Source of the DNA: Strongylocentrotus droebachiensis
Taxonomy: Eukaryota > Echinodermata > Echinoidea > Camarodonta > Strongylocentrotidae
Direction of reading: 5' to 3'
Length of the DNA: 64,000 nt
Assembly: GCA_035222895.1 (NCBI GenBank)
Contig: JAVYIG010002369.1
Coordinates: forward strand, 186,001-250,000
This document shows positions 11,546-24,222 of this stretch, piece by piece. Positions within the stretch are counted from its first letter, which is position 1; every line of letters starts with the position of its first letter. The position numbers were made by a program, and so were the translations under genes. The notes beneath the pieces were generated by a model. It was not told the DNA's origin, made no database searches, and saw nothing but the letters and a program-made list of their open reading frames with translations.

Positions 11546-12924
11546 TCAATGCCAGGTTTTCCAAACCTTATTTTGTATCAAGTTTCCCCTAAACCATAAC
11601 AGTGATAGCTAAAGCTTGACCTGAAAATTATGATATGACACGATACAAATAAAATCGTGTGACGGATGTGTATTCTCTATGTATATTTTTTCAGCATGAT
11701 TAGTAATAGGTTTTGTAGCTGTTCTTCTTCGTCATCATTAGCCCAAAAAAGAGAAATATTCAAGCCCCGGAATATATTCCTTGATTATAATTAGTAAAAA
11801 AAAATAAAAAATTAGCAAGACATATGTGGAAAATTAATGAAAGAGCCACGAGACACGCCAAAAGCTCCCACCCCCCCTCCCCACCCCCATCCAAGAACAA
11901 ATTATTTTCCTCTAGAACCAAGCTTGAACATCTTTCAAGCGTTCTTCCCTTTCTGTTTTTGTCCTTTTCGTTATAACGACTCAGAGTTAACCATGCATGA
12001 GCCAATATTGCTATTAATGTTTCCACGTTAGTGAGCCACCTGCCTTTAAATATCAATTCATTACATCGTACAAATTTGCCCCGGGGACGGCATTGACGTT
12101 AATTAACAGGAGAGCCGCTCAGAACGTGCATTACTACATACGGGTAATCCATTTTCCCCACTCTCGAATCTGTGCATTCTATCCTGACAGCATACATAAA
12201 TGTGATTGATATAGTTGGGCATATTTGTATCGAATTATCCAGTCTCTATAGTTTCAGCCAATACCGAGTCTTCATGCGACATGTGGATAAGACTAGAAAA
12301 CAACGGTTTTTGAGACTTATTCTGCTTTGTCAATGTATTTAGTCTTGTATCAGAGGGTATCCACGTCTCGATGCTGATTCCGGCTTGGCGTTTTGTTTGG
12401 AAAAGCCTAATAACTAATAATTAGACGGAGGAAAGACAAGTTATTTGCTTTAGAGATCTAAATATCATATTATTCCTGCTCCCATTGGCCACTTCGTCTC
12501 TTTTTTTGCTTGCCATTTCACTATACAGATTTTTAGAGTAATTTTTGTTTTTAGTTCTACATCCAAAGGATAAATACTTTACATGTTCGGAATCTTTCCA
12601 TTTTTACCACACGATCAGTTTTGTTTAACTCATCAAATGTGAAATTTCTTGGTGTTTGTTACGCTTCATACAACAGTGGATACACAAATAAAAAAAAATG
12701 ATGGCTACACGATTACAGACGAGCTTTTTACCGAAATAAGGGGTATTTTCATGATGGTGAAGAATAAACGCATCAATCGTTGTTCTTCATTTCGACAATC
12801 GTGATAAATCTACATGTTGATATCCCTTGTCATTTTAACTCATTTGGCAATTACTTATACTTGGAGCCTTTAGGTATTTGCCATGTATTTCAAGTACAAA
12901 CTTTAGGCGCAACAAAAAAAAAAA

Positions 12925-13164
12925 ATTGTATTGCCTTTTGCGACCGACCCCAAAAAATTAAAAATATACGATCGGCTTTTAAAAAAAGTAAATTTTTTGC
13001 ACCGATTTTTAGAGAAAAAAAATGTTTAAGGAATAAAAAAAAAAATGTAATAAAGCATTAAAAACTGAAAAAGTATCAGCCCAAAGAGGGAGAAGAAAAA
13101 AACTTTTTTTTTTTTTAAATTCTGACCGACCGACCCATGTTTTAGCACCTAAAGGCAATACAAT
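12925..13164. mobile_element. MITE-like inverted repeat (ATTGTATTGCC ends)
   Basis: ATTGTATTGCCTTTT at 12925 is mirrored by AAAGGCAATACAAT ending at 13164. Just inside lie CGACCGACCC and its counterpart GACCGACCGACCC. The interior is A-rich. It has no coding capacity and the target duplication is unclear. Confidence 0.65.
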
Positions 13165-13584
13165 ATCTTTTTTGTTAAGGCTTTATATAGATGCTTATGA
13201 ATAAACCTTTAATCACATGAACGTTGTTACTTTGTTGTGATATTGTAGCTGAGGGAGCCTTGTGTACGAGCTCTCTATAGATAGACACACTGTTTTACTG
13301 CATTCAACCGAATCCTTGTCTTGATTCCATACTACAAATGTTTTCCCCTTTGTCAACATAAATATGCATGGACTAACATCGGGTTGGGTGAAACATTTCG
13401 TGCCGAATACAGGATACCCTTAAACATGTACACGGATAGAAGGCGAGAAGGTGAGAAATAGGCGAACAAGCGCAACATCGTGGGTAGATGTGGACTGACG
13501 GCCTACTTCGGGAATGACAGGCGACGCGAGCGGCAGGCAGTAATAAGTACAATTGACAGTGCCAAGAATATATATAATGCATTG

Positions 13585-14320
13585 CCCACTTCTCTTTCTC
13601 CATCTCTCTCTCTCTCTCTCTCTATCTATCTCTCTTTCTCTCGGTCTCTCTCTCGCTTTCTCACCCTCTATTTTGTCTTCTCTCTCCTTGTCTCTCTTCC
13701 TTTGTCTCTCCTTTCCGCCCTCTCCTTCTTTCTTCCTCCTCTTCTTCTTTTTCACTCTCTCTAGAGTTTGTTCTTTCCACTATTATCTCCTTTCTCCCTC
13801 TATCCCTCTCCTTCCTCCCACTCATTTTGTCACTATCTCCATCATTCGTCCTCTTTTTCTCTCTCCCTTTCTCTCTATCTCTTACTCTCTCTTTCTCTGC
13901 TTCGTTCTCCCTCTCTTTCGTCATTCCTCTCCTTTTTTCTCTGATATTCTCTCACTTTCTCAATTTTTTATTTTTCCAGTTTGTGTCTCGTCATTATCAA
14001 TATATCTCACTCAATTCACATCTATAGGTCTTCTCGTTATTTTTTTCTTTGTTTATCGTTGCTTCTCTTCGAGAATCTTCCTTTTATATCTTTCTTTCCA
14101 AATCATAGAAAGGTCAGGTAAAATAAAAAAATCTCATCCACACGCTATCTCTCTCTCTCTCTCTTTCCCTTTCACTTTCTCTTTCCTTCTTTTCAACACA
14201 TCTTCCACTCCCTCCGGAATACTTTCCCTGTCTATTTCTCCCCGACCTTCACCTTTCTATCTCGCTTTCTATCTCCCTACCCATCTTTGCCACTCACCTC
14301 TCTCGCTCTCTCTGAATTCT
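13585..14320. repeat. long CT-rich microsatellite block
   Basis: More than 700 bases of TCTC/TTTC/CCTC words. It produces one of the longest frames in the window (276 codons, + strand), but the predicted protein is only Ser/Leu/Phe/Pro low complexity from the repeat, so it is not annotated as a gene. Confidence 0.85.
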
Positions 14321-15707
14321 GAAAGCCTAAACAAAATCCTCTCTAAATTGCAATTGATACAGTCAACAAAAAAGGCATTTTAATCCCCTCGAGCTGAGAT
14401 AATTTTGAACCAACAAAAAGAACCTAAATGGGAAAGACCTCAGGAAGAAAAACAAAAAAGTTTTGATTATCATCAGGTTACCTCGAAACGCAGCCGCTGA
14501 CCTTTTCGCTTGTTGTACACGATCCGTTATTTCTAGTGCATTATTACATACGCTAATCAATCATGTGAAAGCCATTAACGCATACGCCAGGGAATCGACG
14601 TAATGGGTGCAATGATCATTTTTGCAATGGTTTCTTAAAAGATTTATTTCATCCTCAAACGGTGCGTCAACGATCACACCCATCGCTGACGCAGTAATGA
14701 GCCAGTAAACGACACATCATGTCGAACTGGCATTATATTCCATCTGAAAGCGCCTGTATCAATTCCTCGTCATTTTTTTCGAGCTAGATGAATTCTTTGA
14801 ATCAAGACATTTCTCCACGCCAAGATAGTAAACAATAAAATAAAACAAAACAATAACCCTTTGGTGTAGAGCAAGTATGGATGGACACCCGAAGAAACAT
14901 TCCAATTTAGAAAACAGCCCGTGACGTCATCAACGCATATTGAGATGCGTGGAGGATCTCCTTTCTAAAACGCGATGCGTGTGAATTGGGCAGGCAAATA
15001 CTGATTTTGGTTTAACATTACGTAAAATAAACAGCGCCTTCAATAAGTCACGCAAAACCTGCTAGCATTTCCACTTAACGTTTTAAGAGCGTGACGGCAA
15101 GGAATTAAGAGGGGAGAAAAGGAGATTGTCGGCTCTCGGAGGCGTTGCAGCGTTTTGCACCATTTCCATAATCTGGATTAGTATATAAATAGGTACAAAC
15201 ATAGACTGACTACAAATGTGGATGCTTCTAAGGGAAGCCACATCTAAAGTAGACTAACAGATTTGCGCTTGAGTTATAAAAAAAAGATATGAGCACGATT
15301 TTAACAGGTTTTTTACAAATCTCCCCGATTGGAGGATACATTTCAAAAGCGAGGACAGCTTAGCGTAATGGAAAATGAATGGAAAATCGGGAAAGCTGGT
15401 CGTTCTAGTTTTTGTTGTTTCTGTTTAATTTAAGTATTCTTGGTTTGTTTTTAACACCATCAAGGGACATCTAATAAGCCGATCGACCTCCGAGTGTGGT
15501 TGAATAAAACAAACTTAGATTACTTAGATCGGCTGTACACCGACAAAAATTGTTTCAAAACAGGGCATAGTTTCACGATATTGTCACAAGCACAAGTTCC
15601 CCTACATTCTGTCGAATAGCACGTTTTCAATGGGATGTTGGCAAACTTGTACCTATGACGGTTTCGTGAGACGATAGGAAAGATAAAATAAAGTGACATT
15701 CGCTGTT
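14321..15707. other. unassigned sequence
   Basis: Mixed-composition DNA, somewhat richer in CpG around 14600-15150. No gene could be supported. Confidence 0.4.
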
Positions 15708-15867
15708 TTAAGCCCCACTGTACTACTTGTAGCTATTTGCTCCCTCAATATAGAATACAATGCCTAATCGGTGACCATTGATCCCCCATGAACCTCTTTT
15801 TCTTATGTTAATTGAGACCCTGCGTGTTCTAATACCTCTTGGCCACACTAGTACAGATGGGCTTTAA
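15708..15867 (+). mobile_element. TTAA-flanked MITE, family D, copy 1
   Basis: TTAA lies at 15708-15711 and 15864-15867. The ends GCCCCACTGTACTA and TAGTACAGATGGGC form an inverted repeat. It is 160 bp long. It aligns in opposite orientation with 27607-27802, sharing the words GATCCCCCATGA/GGTCCCCCATGA and CTTTTTCTTATGTTAATTGA. Confidence 0.9.
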
Positions 15868-15964
15868 GACAGGACTTATTCTGTTGAGACGTTGTTTTTA
15901 GAGGTCAACATTGGACAGGGATTTTTTTTTTTTTCACTGTCTAATCTAGTAGAAATGGAGAAAA

Positions 15965-16140
15965 AAGACCGAGGTACGTTGTGGATTAGGCCTGTAATCC
16001 AGCTAACGATGGAAGTTACAAACTGATTCAGCCGGGGATGCAGGTTCGAAACCGAGTCACGTCTTTCAGATGGTGACTTAAAAGGTCGGTCTCCAGACGT
16101 AAATCACATCGGATTAATACACCTCTGTAAAAACCCAACT
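15965..16140 (+). mobile_element. tRNA-derived SINE fragment
   Basis: GGTTCGAAACCGAGTC (about 16042) is a good Pol III B-box-like word. It is followed by GATGGTGACTTAAAAGGTCGGT, which resembles the head of the sequence at 28743-28870. An A box about 45 bp upstream is poorly preserved. Likely a decayed SINE of a second family. Confidence 0.5.
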
Positions 16141-16168
16141 ATACACACACACACACACACGCACACAC
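16141..16168. repeat. (CA)n microsatellite
   Basis: Alternating CA run with one G interruption. Confidence 0.9.
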
Positions 16169-16934
16169 CAAGACTGTCAAAATATCAACTCGTAGGCCAT
16201 ATAAATACCCAATAGAGTACCGAAGTGCTAATGTCATATTTGCTCGCCGTCGAGGTTACTGGTTCTATATACAACAGAATCTGCGCATAAGGTCCACCGC
16301 GAAATTATTCAAGCAACAGGCTGCAGCAGGGCCAATATTCAGACTGGTGCTATCACCACACCATTGTTGCACACCATTGTTGCACAAAATTAGTTGGAAC
16401 CAGCAACTCGACAAATTGGCCAGTATTACGTCACTCTGTTCGGTATTCTGTTGTTCTGCCTATAAAATCATGTTCAATTTACGTAGTATATGTAATACGT
16501 CACTGTCATTTTCACACATAATATCAGTAGGTAAGGGAGAAGGCTCAAGTAGGGTCCGAGGGCGACTTTTTGTAAAGTCTTTGCGACTGAATTTGACGTT
16601 CATATCAAAAGTATGTCACACAGGATGGACGCATGAACTCTAAGTAATTATCTACAACAAAAATCTTTGCCAGGACATCGAGTGACTTAAATTGGGCAAC
16701 CTAATACAACTCATGTATCTTTTTTAATTGTTTTTGTCAAAAGTGTTCCCCTATAATCCGATTAAGCTATACATCCTGGCAAAAATTAAAATGCTTCTGC
16801 ATTCCTGTACCATATGATGTTGATCCATGGCACTGCATCATGCTCGGAGATACTGAAGGAAATTAAAGAAATCAACCGATCCATCAAGACAAGGGCAATC
16901 AGATTTCGGGAATTACCAGTACTCCCTGTGCTGT

Positions 16935-16995
16935 AAATATCAACATCCGTCATCATTCCGTCTCTCTGTCATCTCTGTCTGTCTCTTTCTCTCCG

Positions 16996-17061
<66 letters not shown>

Positions 17062-17262
17062 TATTTCTCTCCTCATCTTCTCTCCCTCTCTCTTTGATGT
17101 AAATATCAACATCCGTCATCATTCCGTCTCTATATCATCTTTATCTGTCTCTTTCTCTCCGTTTCTCTCTCTATTTCTCTCTTCTTATTTCTCTCTTCAT
17201 CTTCCCCCCTCTCTCCCTCTCTCTCTTTCTCTCTCTCTCTTTATCTTGCCAGTTTAAACACA
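16935..17262. repeat. duplicated segment embedding CT microsatellite
   Basis: The 35-bp lead-in that starts GTAAATATCAACATCCGTCA occurs at 16935 and again at 17099. Each copy is followed by the same order of TCTCTCT blocks. The 164-bp period shows that a unit of unique lead plus CT microsatellite was tandemly duplicated. Confidence 0.8.
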
Positions 17263-17441
17263 CACACACACACAAACAAATATGTACTTGCATAAACATA
17301 TATAGTCTACTGTACATATTCTCATGAATCTATCTTCTTTTGTTTTTATTTTTTAATGTAATCACGTAGAATCTATCAACACTATTTGTTTTAATTTCAA
17401 TTATTTCGGCTAGTATATATTTTGTCTGTCACTGTTTGCCC

Positions 17442-17645
17442 CCCCCCCCCCTTCCAACCCCTCTCTAAATGTGTTTTTTTTTGTTCTCTTTCTCTCTCTC
17501 CGTTTCCCCTTCTCTCTCTCTTTATCTATCCCTCTTTTTATTTCTCTTTTTCTCTCTACATATCCCCCGCCCCTCTCTTTCTCTCTGTATCTTTAAATCT
17601 CTAATTCTCTCTCCCTATCACCCTCTTTCCTTTCTATCTCTACCT

Positions 17646-17703
<58 letters not shown>

Positions 17704-17795
17704 TATTTTTCTCTCTCTACTCATCTCCTTCTCTCTCCTTCTCTCTCTCTCTCTCCTCTTCTCGTCCTATTCTCTCGATCTCCTCGGTCTCTTGA
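17442..17795. repeat. C-tract, CT and TA microsatellites
   Basis: A poly-C run near 17442 is followed by CT-rich DNA, a perfect (TA)n of about 33 bases (17669-17701) and further CT. Open frames through it are low-complexity artefacts. Confidence 0.85.
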
Positions 17796-18904
17796 TCAGA
17801 GTAAGCCTAATATTATAGTTTATTTTTCTAATCTAGCCGTCATTTAGGCTCTTTTTAATCATAATGCCTTTCTCCACCATATACAAGAAAGAAAAGATTA
17901 TCATTGATACAATAGCATTATTCTGGTCAGCGCATATGCATAACGCTTCACGAAAACAAAATCCGCCTCATCTAATATACGATCACTTGCAAATGATAGA
18001 TTCTATTAATATAACCTTTCCATTCACTTGACCATTTGCATAGGAATCTCAATAAATAGACCGTGAAAAAAGCGCGTTCCTGCAGTCGAGACCTTGGAAA
18101 TGGGAATGCACTTATTTATCCGATTTTCTCCCCCGGTAGAATTAAGGCAAAGTCATCGTCCTTTGGTTCAGAGATTAATTTAATTGCTGCATGGAAAGAG
18201 ACAATGCTTCAATTATTTATTCATATTCTGGATTCTGCTATTTCTACACATGTATATACTGCCACTGTCACTAACAGTGGGTGCATATATGTACTTTATT
18301 ATATATCACCAATGTGCTCTGATAATGTTGCTACGCACTTAACTACTAGGTATTTGCACCAATAAAAACAAACCATATTTTACCCACCACAATCAGACAA
18401 ATTCAACTGATTTATCTGATCATTTGCCGTCTTTCTCCACCTTTAAAACTATATAGTTATTCCTTTATCCCCACTACATTCTCCAAAATAGCTCCAAAAT
18501 AACGTTGCCCAACGGGAGGAAGGGGGGGGGGGCAATAATGAGGAGCAAAAGTCAACTATAACTACAAATTCAAACAACAAAACTAATCGAGTTCGGCATA
18601 TCATTGTCGGAACTCGAAAGGTTGGTCAAATACAAAATTTCTCTAATGTGCCCATTCAAATTTTCTCTCAAAGTTTTCAAAATGCTTCTCGCTATTTTTC
18701 TTACATTTAATTTCACATCCTCTCTCCAATCGCAGCCGGTGTTTATATCCTATGCCAATGCCAACTGGGCAATTTCATTCACAAGGGTTGTTGGCCTGGT
18801 AAATCGCACATAATATGTAAATCTGGTTTTAAAATGAAAAAAGAAATGGTTTCCTTGCTATTCAGATCTCATACAGACAAAACTCTGTTTCCCGCGAAAA
18901 ACAC
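17796..18904. other. unassigned AT-rich sequence
   Basis: No gene or repeat boundary supported. A G-run lies near 18520-18531. Confidence 0.45.
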
Positions 18905-18966
18905 CCTCCTCTTTCTCTCTTTCTCTCTATCTCTTCCTTTCATTCACTCTGTCTCTCTATCTCTCT
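18905..18966. repeat. CT microsatellite
   Basis: Degenerate TCTC run. Confidence 0.7.
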
Positions 18967-19772
18967 GCGCCAATGAACGCATGTAAGTATCACTGTGTCG
19001 ATCGCGATTGTAGACAAAAGAGTGAAAGGAAAGGGAAATGAGTCGACGCCAAGAAAAAGTATAACGTTACCGCGTTACGTGAGCCTCGCGCAAAAATGAA
19101 AATTACGCCTCGATCGCGCTGGGATATGACAAAAGTTGGCAAAAGGAATATCATTCCTCAAGCTGCGCAAAGCTCTGATTTTAATCAGCTTTTCTTTTGC
19201 TTCTTTGCCCCTGCTTGGGTGGAAGACGATAACTTCTTTTGACAGGCTCGAGTTTCATTTCGCCGTCTTGGTATCAAGTATCGGATTAGAATGATACCTG
19301 AGGCGAAAAGAAATAATCTTTTGCCTTAGCAATATAGTCCATGTAGTCCGCTGTCTATGTTAGTTAATAACAGAAAGTCCACATGAATTCCAAATGTTTT
19401 AGGTGAAGTGTCTGCCGAAAGGTCACAACGGGAAATATCAAATCATTCTATTTCAAGGGCATGGTTCTACGTGTCCCGGTGGCCGCCACGCTGCAATGTT
19501 TATCATTGATTTTGTCGGTATCAGATAACTGGTAAGATTTTTGTGACCAGACAGTCCTGCGACCATTTTCGTCAAGGATATAGGTTAGGGTCAGGAGTAA
19601 ATGTAGGCTTTTTATAGGTTCAGATATGTCGCAATAAACCGCCGCAAAAAAACGCTCCGCGGTCTTTGTTTACGTATTAATGAATAACAACTGCACGCAA
19701 CAATGGTTCTGCGCGTCACCACTGATCTCTGGTTTAAGAGATGCGAAGTGTGAAGGCAAGTGTATTACAATA

Positions 19773-20086
19773 AGGGAGTTTACAGATACAATCTGCGCAT
19801 GGGCAGATAAAGGTCATTTGTACCAAAAAGGTAAAACCCACAGAGATGAATACTGGATATGCGCTCATGAAAGTTATGTAACATTATTCATGTGTGCACC
19901 AACGGTACATTCTATGATACGCAGGTGAAAGTATTCTTTTCAAGAGGGCAAACAGAAGGTATTCATGAAGCACATCTAGGACTTTGGCAGTTATTATCTA
20001 ATATGCTCAAAAGTGGAACTTCTCCGTGCGTAAAGATCTGTAAATATTTGGGGTCATGTGTACCATGTGCTATCTGTAAACTCCCT
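19773..20086 (+). mobile_element. MITE, AGGGAGTTTACAGAT termini, copy 1
   Basis: The left end AGGGAGTTTACAGATACAAT follows TA (19771-19772). The right end is ATCTGTAAACTCCCT. The 15-bp inverted repeat is essentially perfect. It aligns in the same orientation with 21239-21546 and in inverse orientation with 8472-8764 and 21592-21895. Confidence 0.88.
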
Positions 20087-20579
20087 CATTTACGTCATCA
20101 TTAAAAATAAACCTGTCGTGGTGTTAACGCTGCACATCTGAACGTAATGTTGCGTTTACTCGGTCAATGTATGATATTGACCTCTGGGCTATAGCTGCCG
20201 ATGAATGTGTCGTACGACAAACTCATATCCACCATTTGAAGCCAAAGTTTGTAAACAAAAAAGCCAAGGATGGTCGCATTTGACTCATATGATATCCAAA
20301 AAAATCCATGATTTCCTCTAACTGTGAAGGTAAATTGGCAATTACATTTTCCCTGGTTACAAGATGTCCCTTAGAAAGTGAGTGATATCAATGCAATACC
20401 ATTTTCTCAAGGTCGCATTCACCAACGCGTTTAATGAATTCCATGAGCCGAAAGCATTTCATTATCTATGGTGGTAGTAGTCGTCCGTAAATAGAACGGC
20501 TGAAAATGGAGAGGTGTATAAAGCTGTTGCAAAATGGTTTCCTTGGCAATATATGGTACATGGCACAACAATCACACCC

Positions 20580-20692
20580 ACACTCTCTCTCTCTCTCTCT
20601 CTCTCTCCCTTTCTTTCTTTTTTCTCACTCTCTATGTATTTCTCACTCACTCTCTTTCACATACACACACACACACACACACCCTATCCACC
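20580..20692. repeat. CT then CA microsatellite
   Basis: (TC)n at about 20582-20610 grades into pyrimidine-rich DNA and then (CA)n at about 20661-20682. Confidence 0.85.
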
Positions 20693-20775
20693 CACATCCT
20701 TAATACACCCATGGTATCTTACCTAGCCTACCGGCGTACACCATCTTTTTTCCAAATCATATGTGATTGATATTA

Positions 20776-20867
20776 GGGACTTTTAGATTCGCACGAAGAC
20801 AATGGGGATTGCTACGTCCTTTTAATGCACTGCCTTACGTATCAGTCCACGCAAATCTAAAAGTCCC
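20776..20867. mobile_element. 92-bp MITE, GGGACTTTTAGATT ends
   Basis: TA (20774-20775), then GGGACTTTTAGATTCGC, and at the right end GCAAATCTAAAAGTCCC, then TA (20868-20869). The terminal inverted repeat is 14-16 bp in a 92-bp element. The ends match those of 53704-54146, but the interior is unrelated, so it is probably an internal-deletion derivative or a member of a mixed family mobilised by one transposase. Confidence 0.85.
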
Positions 20868-21238
20868 TATTCCAAGATCCTGTAAGGTATCGGTTTTACA
20901 CTTGACTGGAGATGTCAAGGCCCCTGGTTCAATCACGGGTGCTGCACTTAACTCCTTAGACAAGCCATTTATATCCGCATTTTTCTCTCCATCTTTGCGC
21001 TTAATGGATACACGGTAGGATGCGAAGGTCATTTTAGTAAAATGCTCATCAATAATTGTAAGCGTCTGTGAAATGGTGCCTGCCTTGAATGCTCTCCAGG
21101 GAGTGGAGAGTGTGGATAATTCGTGTGGGGAAGCCTGAATCTGATAACCGGGATATTGGTATATTTGAAAAGCACTAAGAGACATCGTCTAGATGAATCA
21201 AGGGCTATAGGCTGTCAATCTAGAGTACCATCACTATA

Positions 21239-21546
21239 AGGGAGTTTACAAATACAATCTGCGCATGGGCAGATAAAGGTCATTTGTACCAAAAAGGTAA
21301 AAACCCACAGAGATGAATACTGGATATGCGCTCATGAAAGTTATGTAACATTATTCATTTATGCACCTACGGTACATTCTAAGATACGCAGTTGGAAGTA
21401 TTCGTTTCAAGAAGGCAAACAAAAGGTATTCATGAAGCACATTTGGCAGTTATTATTCTAAGATGCTCAAAGTGGAACTTCTCCATGTGTAAAAGATCTG
21501 TGGATATTTGGGGTCATTTGTACCATGTGCCATCTGTAAACTCCCT
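21239..21546 (+). mobile_element. MITE, AGGGAGTTTACAGAT termini, copy 2
   Basis: Flanked by TA at 21237-21238 and 21547-21548. It is highly similar to 19773-20086 along its full length, with small indels. It is separated by only 45 bp from an oppositely oriented relative at 21592-21895. Confidence 0.88.
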
Positions 21547-21591
21547 TATTGCGTCCAGATATGCAACCATGCATGAATGCTTTTTCTAATA

Positions 21592-21895
21592 GACCGGTTC
21601 ACGGTTAGCACATGTCCCAAATTACCCCGAATTTCCAAAACATGAAGAGGTCCCACTTTGTACATTTTGAAATAATCTCTCCGACAGCGATGGAGGTGCT
21701 ACATAAATATAATTTGTTTCCCCTTTTCAAAGAATACTTTCACCTGTGTATCATGGAGTGCACATCTTGTCATAAATGAATGATGATTACATAACTTTCA
21801 TGAGCACGTATCCAGTATTTTTCTCCGTGTATTTCACAATTTGGTCTGCAATGACCTGTATCTGCTTATGCTCAGACTGCAACTATAAACTGGCT
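21592..21895 (-). mobile_element. MITE of the AGGGAGTTTAC group, divergent ends
   Basis: TA flanks (21590-21591 and 21896-21897). The ends are GACCGGTTCACGG and, from the right, AGCCAGTTTATAG. The interior, read on the minus strand, follows the 19773 element throughout (ACTGGATACGTGCTCATGAA, AGTTATGTAA, AGGTGAAAGTATTC). The ends are closer to those of 8472-8764 than to AGGGAGTTTACAG. Confidence 0.75.
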
Positions 21896-22560
21896 TATTG
21901 ATTGAATATACAAACGAAAATCATCTCGCTCTTTTATTTCCGGGGAAGCAGAGTTATTAATTTGAAATTGATTGAAATCCCAAGGTGAAAAACAAACATC
22001 TGCCCACACTATCATTGGAGCTGGTTTATGAATATGTGCGTCAAAAATATATATGAATTATTCATATGAAATTCGTTTTTCTAAATCAATTGATAAAACT
22101 AGCAAGGTCGGGCTTAGAGGCTTTGTTTCTGCATAACGAAATCAAAATTAAGACTGAATCAGCAAGCCAACGACACTGCTCTCACAAATTACCATGCAAT
22201 TAGTTTTTGCTTCATTAAATGATTTGTTTCATGCCTTTTTCTTTGTCACAAATTGAATGCTATTCATGTGAAATTGGCATGTATGCTATGAATATCGGAA
22301 CTGGTATTTATACTACATGCAGTTGACACCCCCACATTGATTCCTCCACATCTAAAAGGCTGAATTGTAAAGAGAGAATAGTTTTGACTTGTCTAATGTT
22401 TATTTCTCCAAATTAATCAGAACACGTCGTGTAAATTGCAAGTTCGATTGCTCGAAAGGATTTAGAGTCCTTGACTATATAAAAATAGATTCGGGAAGAA
22501 AATGGGATTTAATTCAGCTGGATGACTAGATACGTTTGAAACTGTTACACTTTGTGATTT

Positions 22561-23240
22561 GTGATCTTTGTAAAGAAAAAGAAAAGGAAAAAGAAAAAGA
22601 GAAGGAAAACACTATAATATCTGAAGCACTGGAGCAAAAAATCAATATAAAACTGTAACACACATAATAAACAGAAAGAATGTAAAATATGAATGTTAAC
22701 GCAGACGCTAAAAATGTGCCTGTTCGAGAAATGTGGATTGTGTGAGGGAAACAAAATTGTCTACGTAATATAGCAGATGAGAGAGATAGAGTGAAAAAAT
22801 AGCGACTAGAAGGAAGAAAGGAAATAGGGAAGAGAGGGGAGATGATAAGGGGTAGGAAAGGGACACACAGAGAGAAACCAAAAAGGTTGAGCAAGAGGGG
22901 AGAAGAGAGATGAAGAAAGAGGGGACTGGGTGAGAAAGAGAGCAAGAGAAATTGAAGAAATTGAGGAGAGGGAGGAAAAGAGAGAAGGAGAGGATGGAGA
23001 ATGAGAGAAAGCGAGGGTGAAGAGACAGGGAGAGAGAGTAAAAATTGAAGAGGTGGAAATGGAGAAGTAGAGAGACAGACAATTGGGGAAAAGGGGAAGA
23101 AAGCGAGAGAAAGAGAAAGATAATGGGGGGTGTGGTGGAATACTTGGTGGATGAGAGTATGCGGAGTAGAATGGATGAGAGGTGAGAGGGGTTGAGATAA
23201 AACTGAGATAATCGGATGGTGTGATTGATGAACTCAATTT
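22561..23240. repeat. GA-rich purine block
   Basis: Nearly 700 bases of strongly purine-rich + strand (GAGAGA, GGAAG, GAAAGA words). Long minus-strand frames of Ser/Leu/Phe result from it and are not genes. Long polypurine strands of this kind can form triplex DNA. Confidence 0.8.
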
Positions 23241-23754
23241 GAAAATTAAAGAGTAGGTTGAGTTCTGGAAGAGGTGAAAAATAATTTGTGAGCCTTATCA
23301 TTCTTGTTATGCAAGTGTGGAAGAACATCAGATAATACATGTTCTCTTCAAAGCACGGCTCTTCAAATGCCTTCATATTCTAAATATGTCATGTAACATC
23401 GTAAAAATCCGGGTGGGATTTTTACCCTATGTGTTCGTGTAGTCCCATATACATCCTTCTGTGTACAGTGTTTGTAACTTTATGAAGACTTGGCCAAATT
23501 TCTTATCATTTTGATATTCCAGAACCTTGCAATACACACAAATTCTTATATGCTAGATGATCAACCTTTTCTGGTCGATTCCACACCGTTTCTTTCACAA
23601 TGCAATCGCATGACCAGAACTCAACTTCATCTTTAAACCCAGACGTGGAACAGCTAGCCATGCAAGCCATTGATATGATCAGAGTGGTCCAAAGAAAAAT
23701 ACAATAACAATCCCGTTCAGTCCCCTGGCATAATCACTGCAGTCCAAACAAATC

Positions 23755-23880
23755 CCAGTTAAAATAATATATCCAAAAATAACATATCATATGACCATAA
23801 GAAAAAGTAATTTTGGCGTTATCCCAGTTAGAATAATATATCCAAAAATAACATTATCTCATAGCCAAAAGGAATACTTG
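23755..23880. repeat. 68-bp tandem duplication
   Basis: CCCAGTTAAAATAATATATC begins at about 23755 and recurs (one substitution) at about 23823, followed by matching CAAAAATAACAT sequence in each copy. Confidence 0.75.
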
Positions 23881-24222
23881 CTTCGACCATAATGCATCTA
23901 TGTCTAAGAGTCCCTGGCCTAAACACCATGCCTAGAACGAGTTATAATTACATGAGATTATTGTTGGCTCTTTCAACTTCAGAATACCATACCATAGAGG
24001 GAAGAGTTATTTTTTTTATTTGATGTTGTAAAGTTCTTAACCTAGGAGCTCAATCAAACTGATCTATTAAATCTTTATAATATAGTATTTTCTTGAACAT
24101 TTAGGCGAATTTTTAAAAACATGTGAAGTTAAAGTAATTTGCTTTCATCTTTCAGTGCCTTAAGCAGAATTACAAAAAGGAATAAATTCGGCCTATAATA
24201 ATGCAAGGGTTAACAGTTAAAT

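Noticed and set aside
13553..14383. 276-codon + strand open frame
   Set aside because: It lies entirely in CT-rich low-complexity DNA. The predicted protein is Ser/Leu/Phe/Pro filler with no domain, and neighbouring frames are open for the same reason.
20881..21185. tRNA-like B box GGTTCAATCAC with 116-codon minus frame
   Set aside because: No A box at the right distance, no SINE body modules and no protein similarity. The word alone is not enough.
22526..23376. 139-, 143- and 222-codon minus-strand frames
   Set aside because: They are produced by a purine-rich + strand. They overlap each other in different frames and have only repetitive composition.
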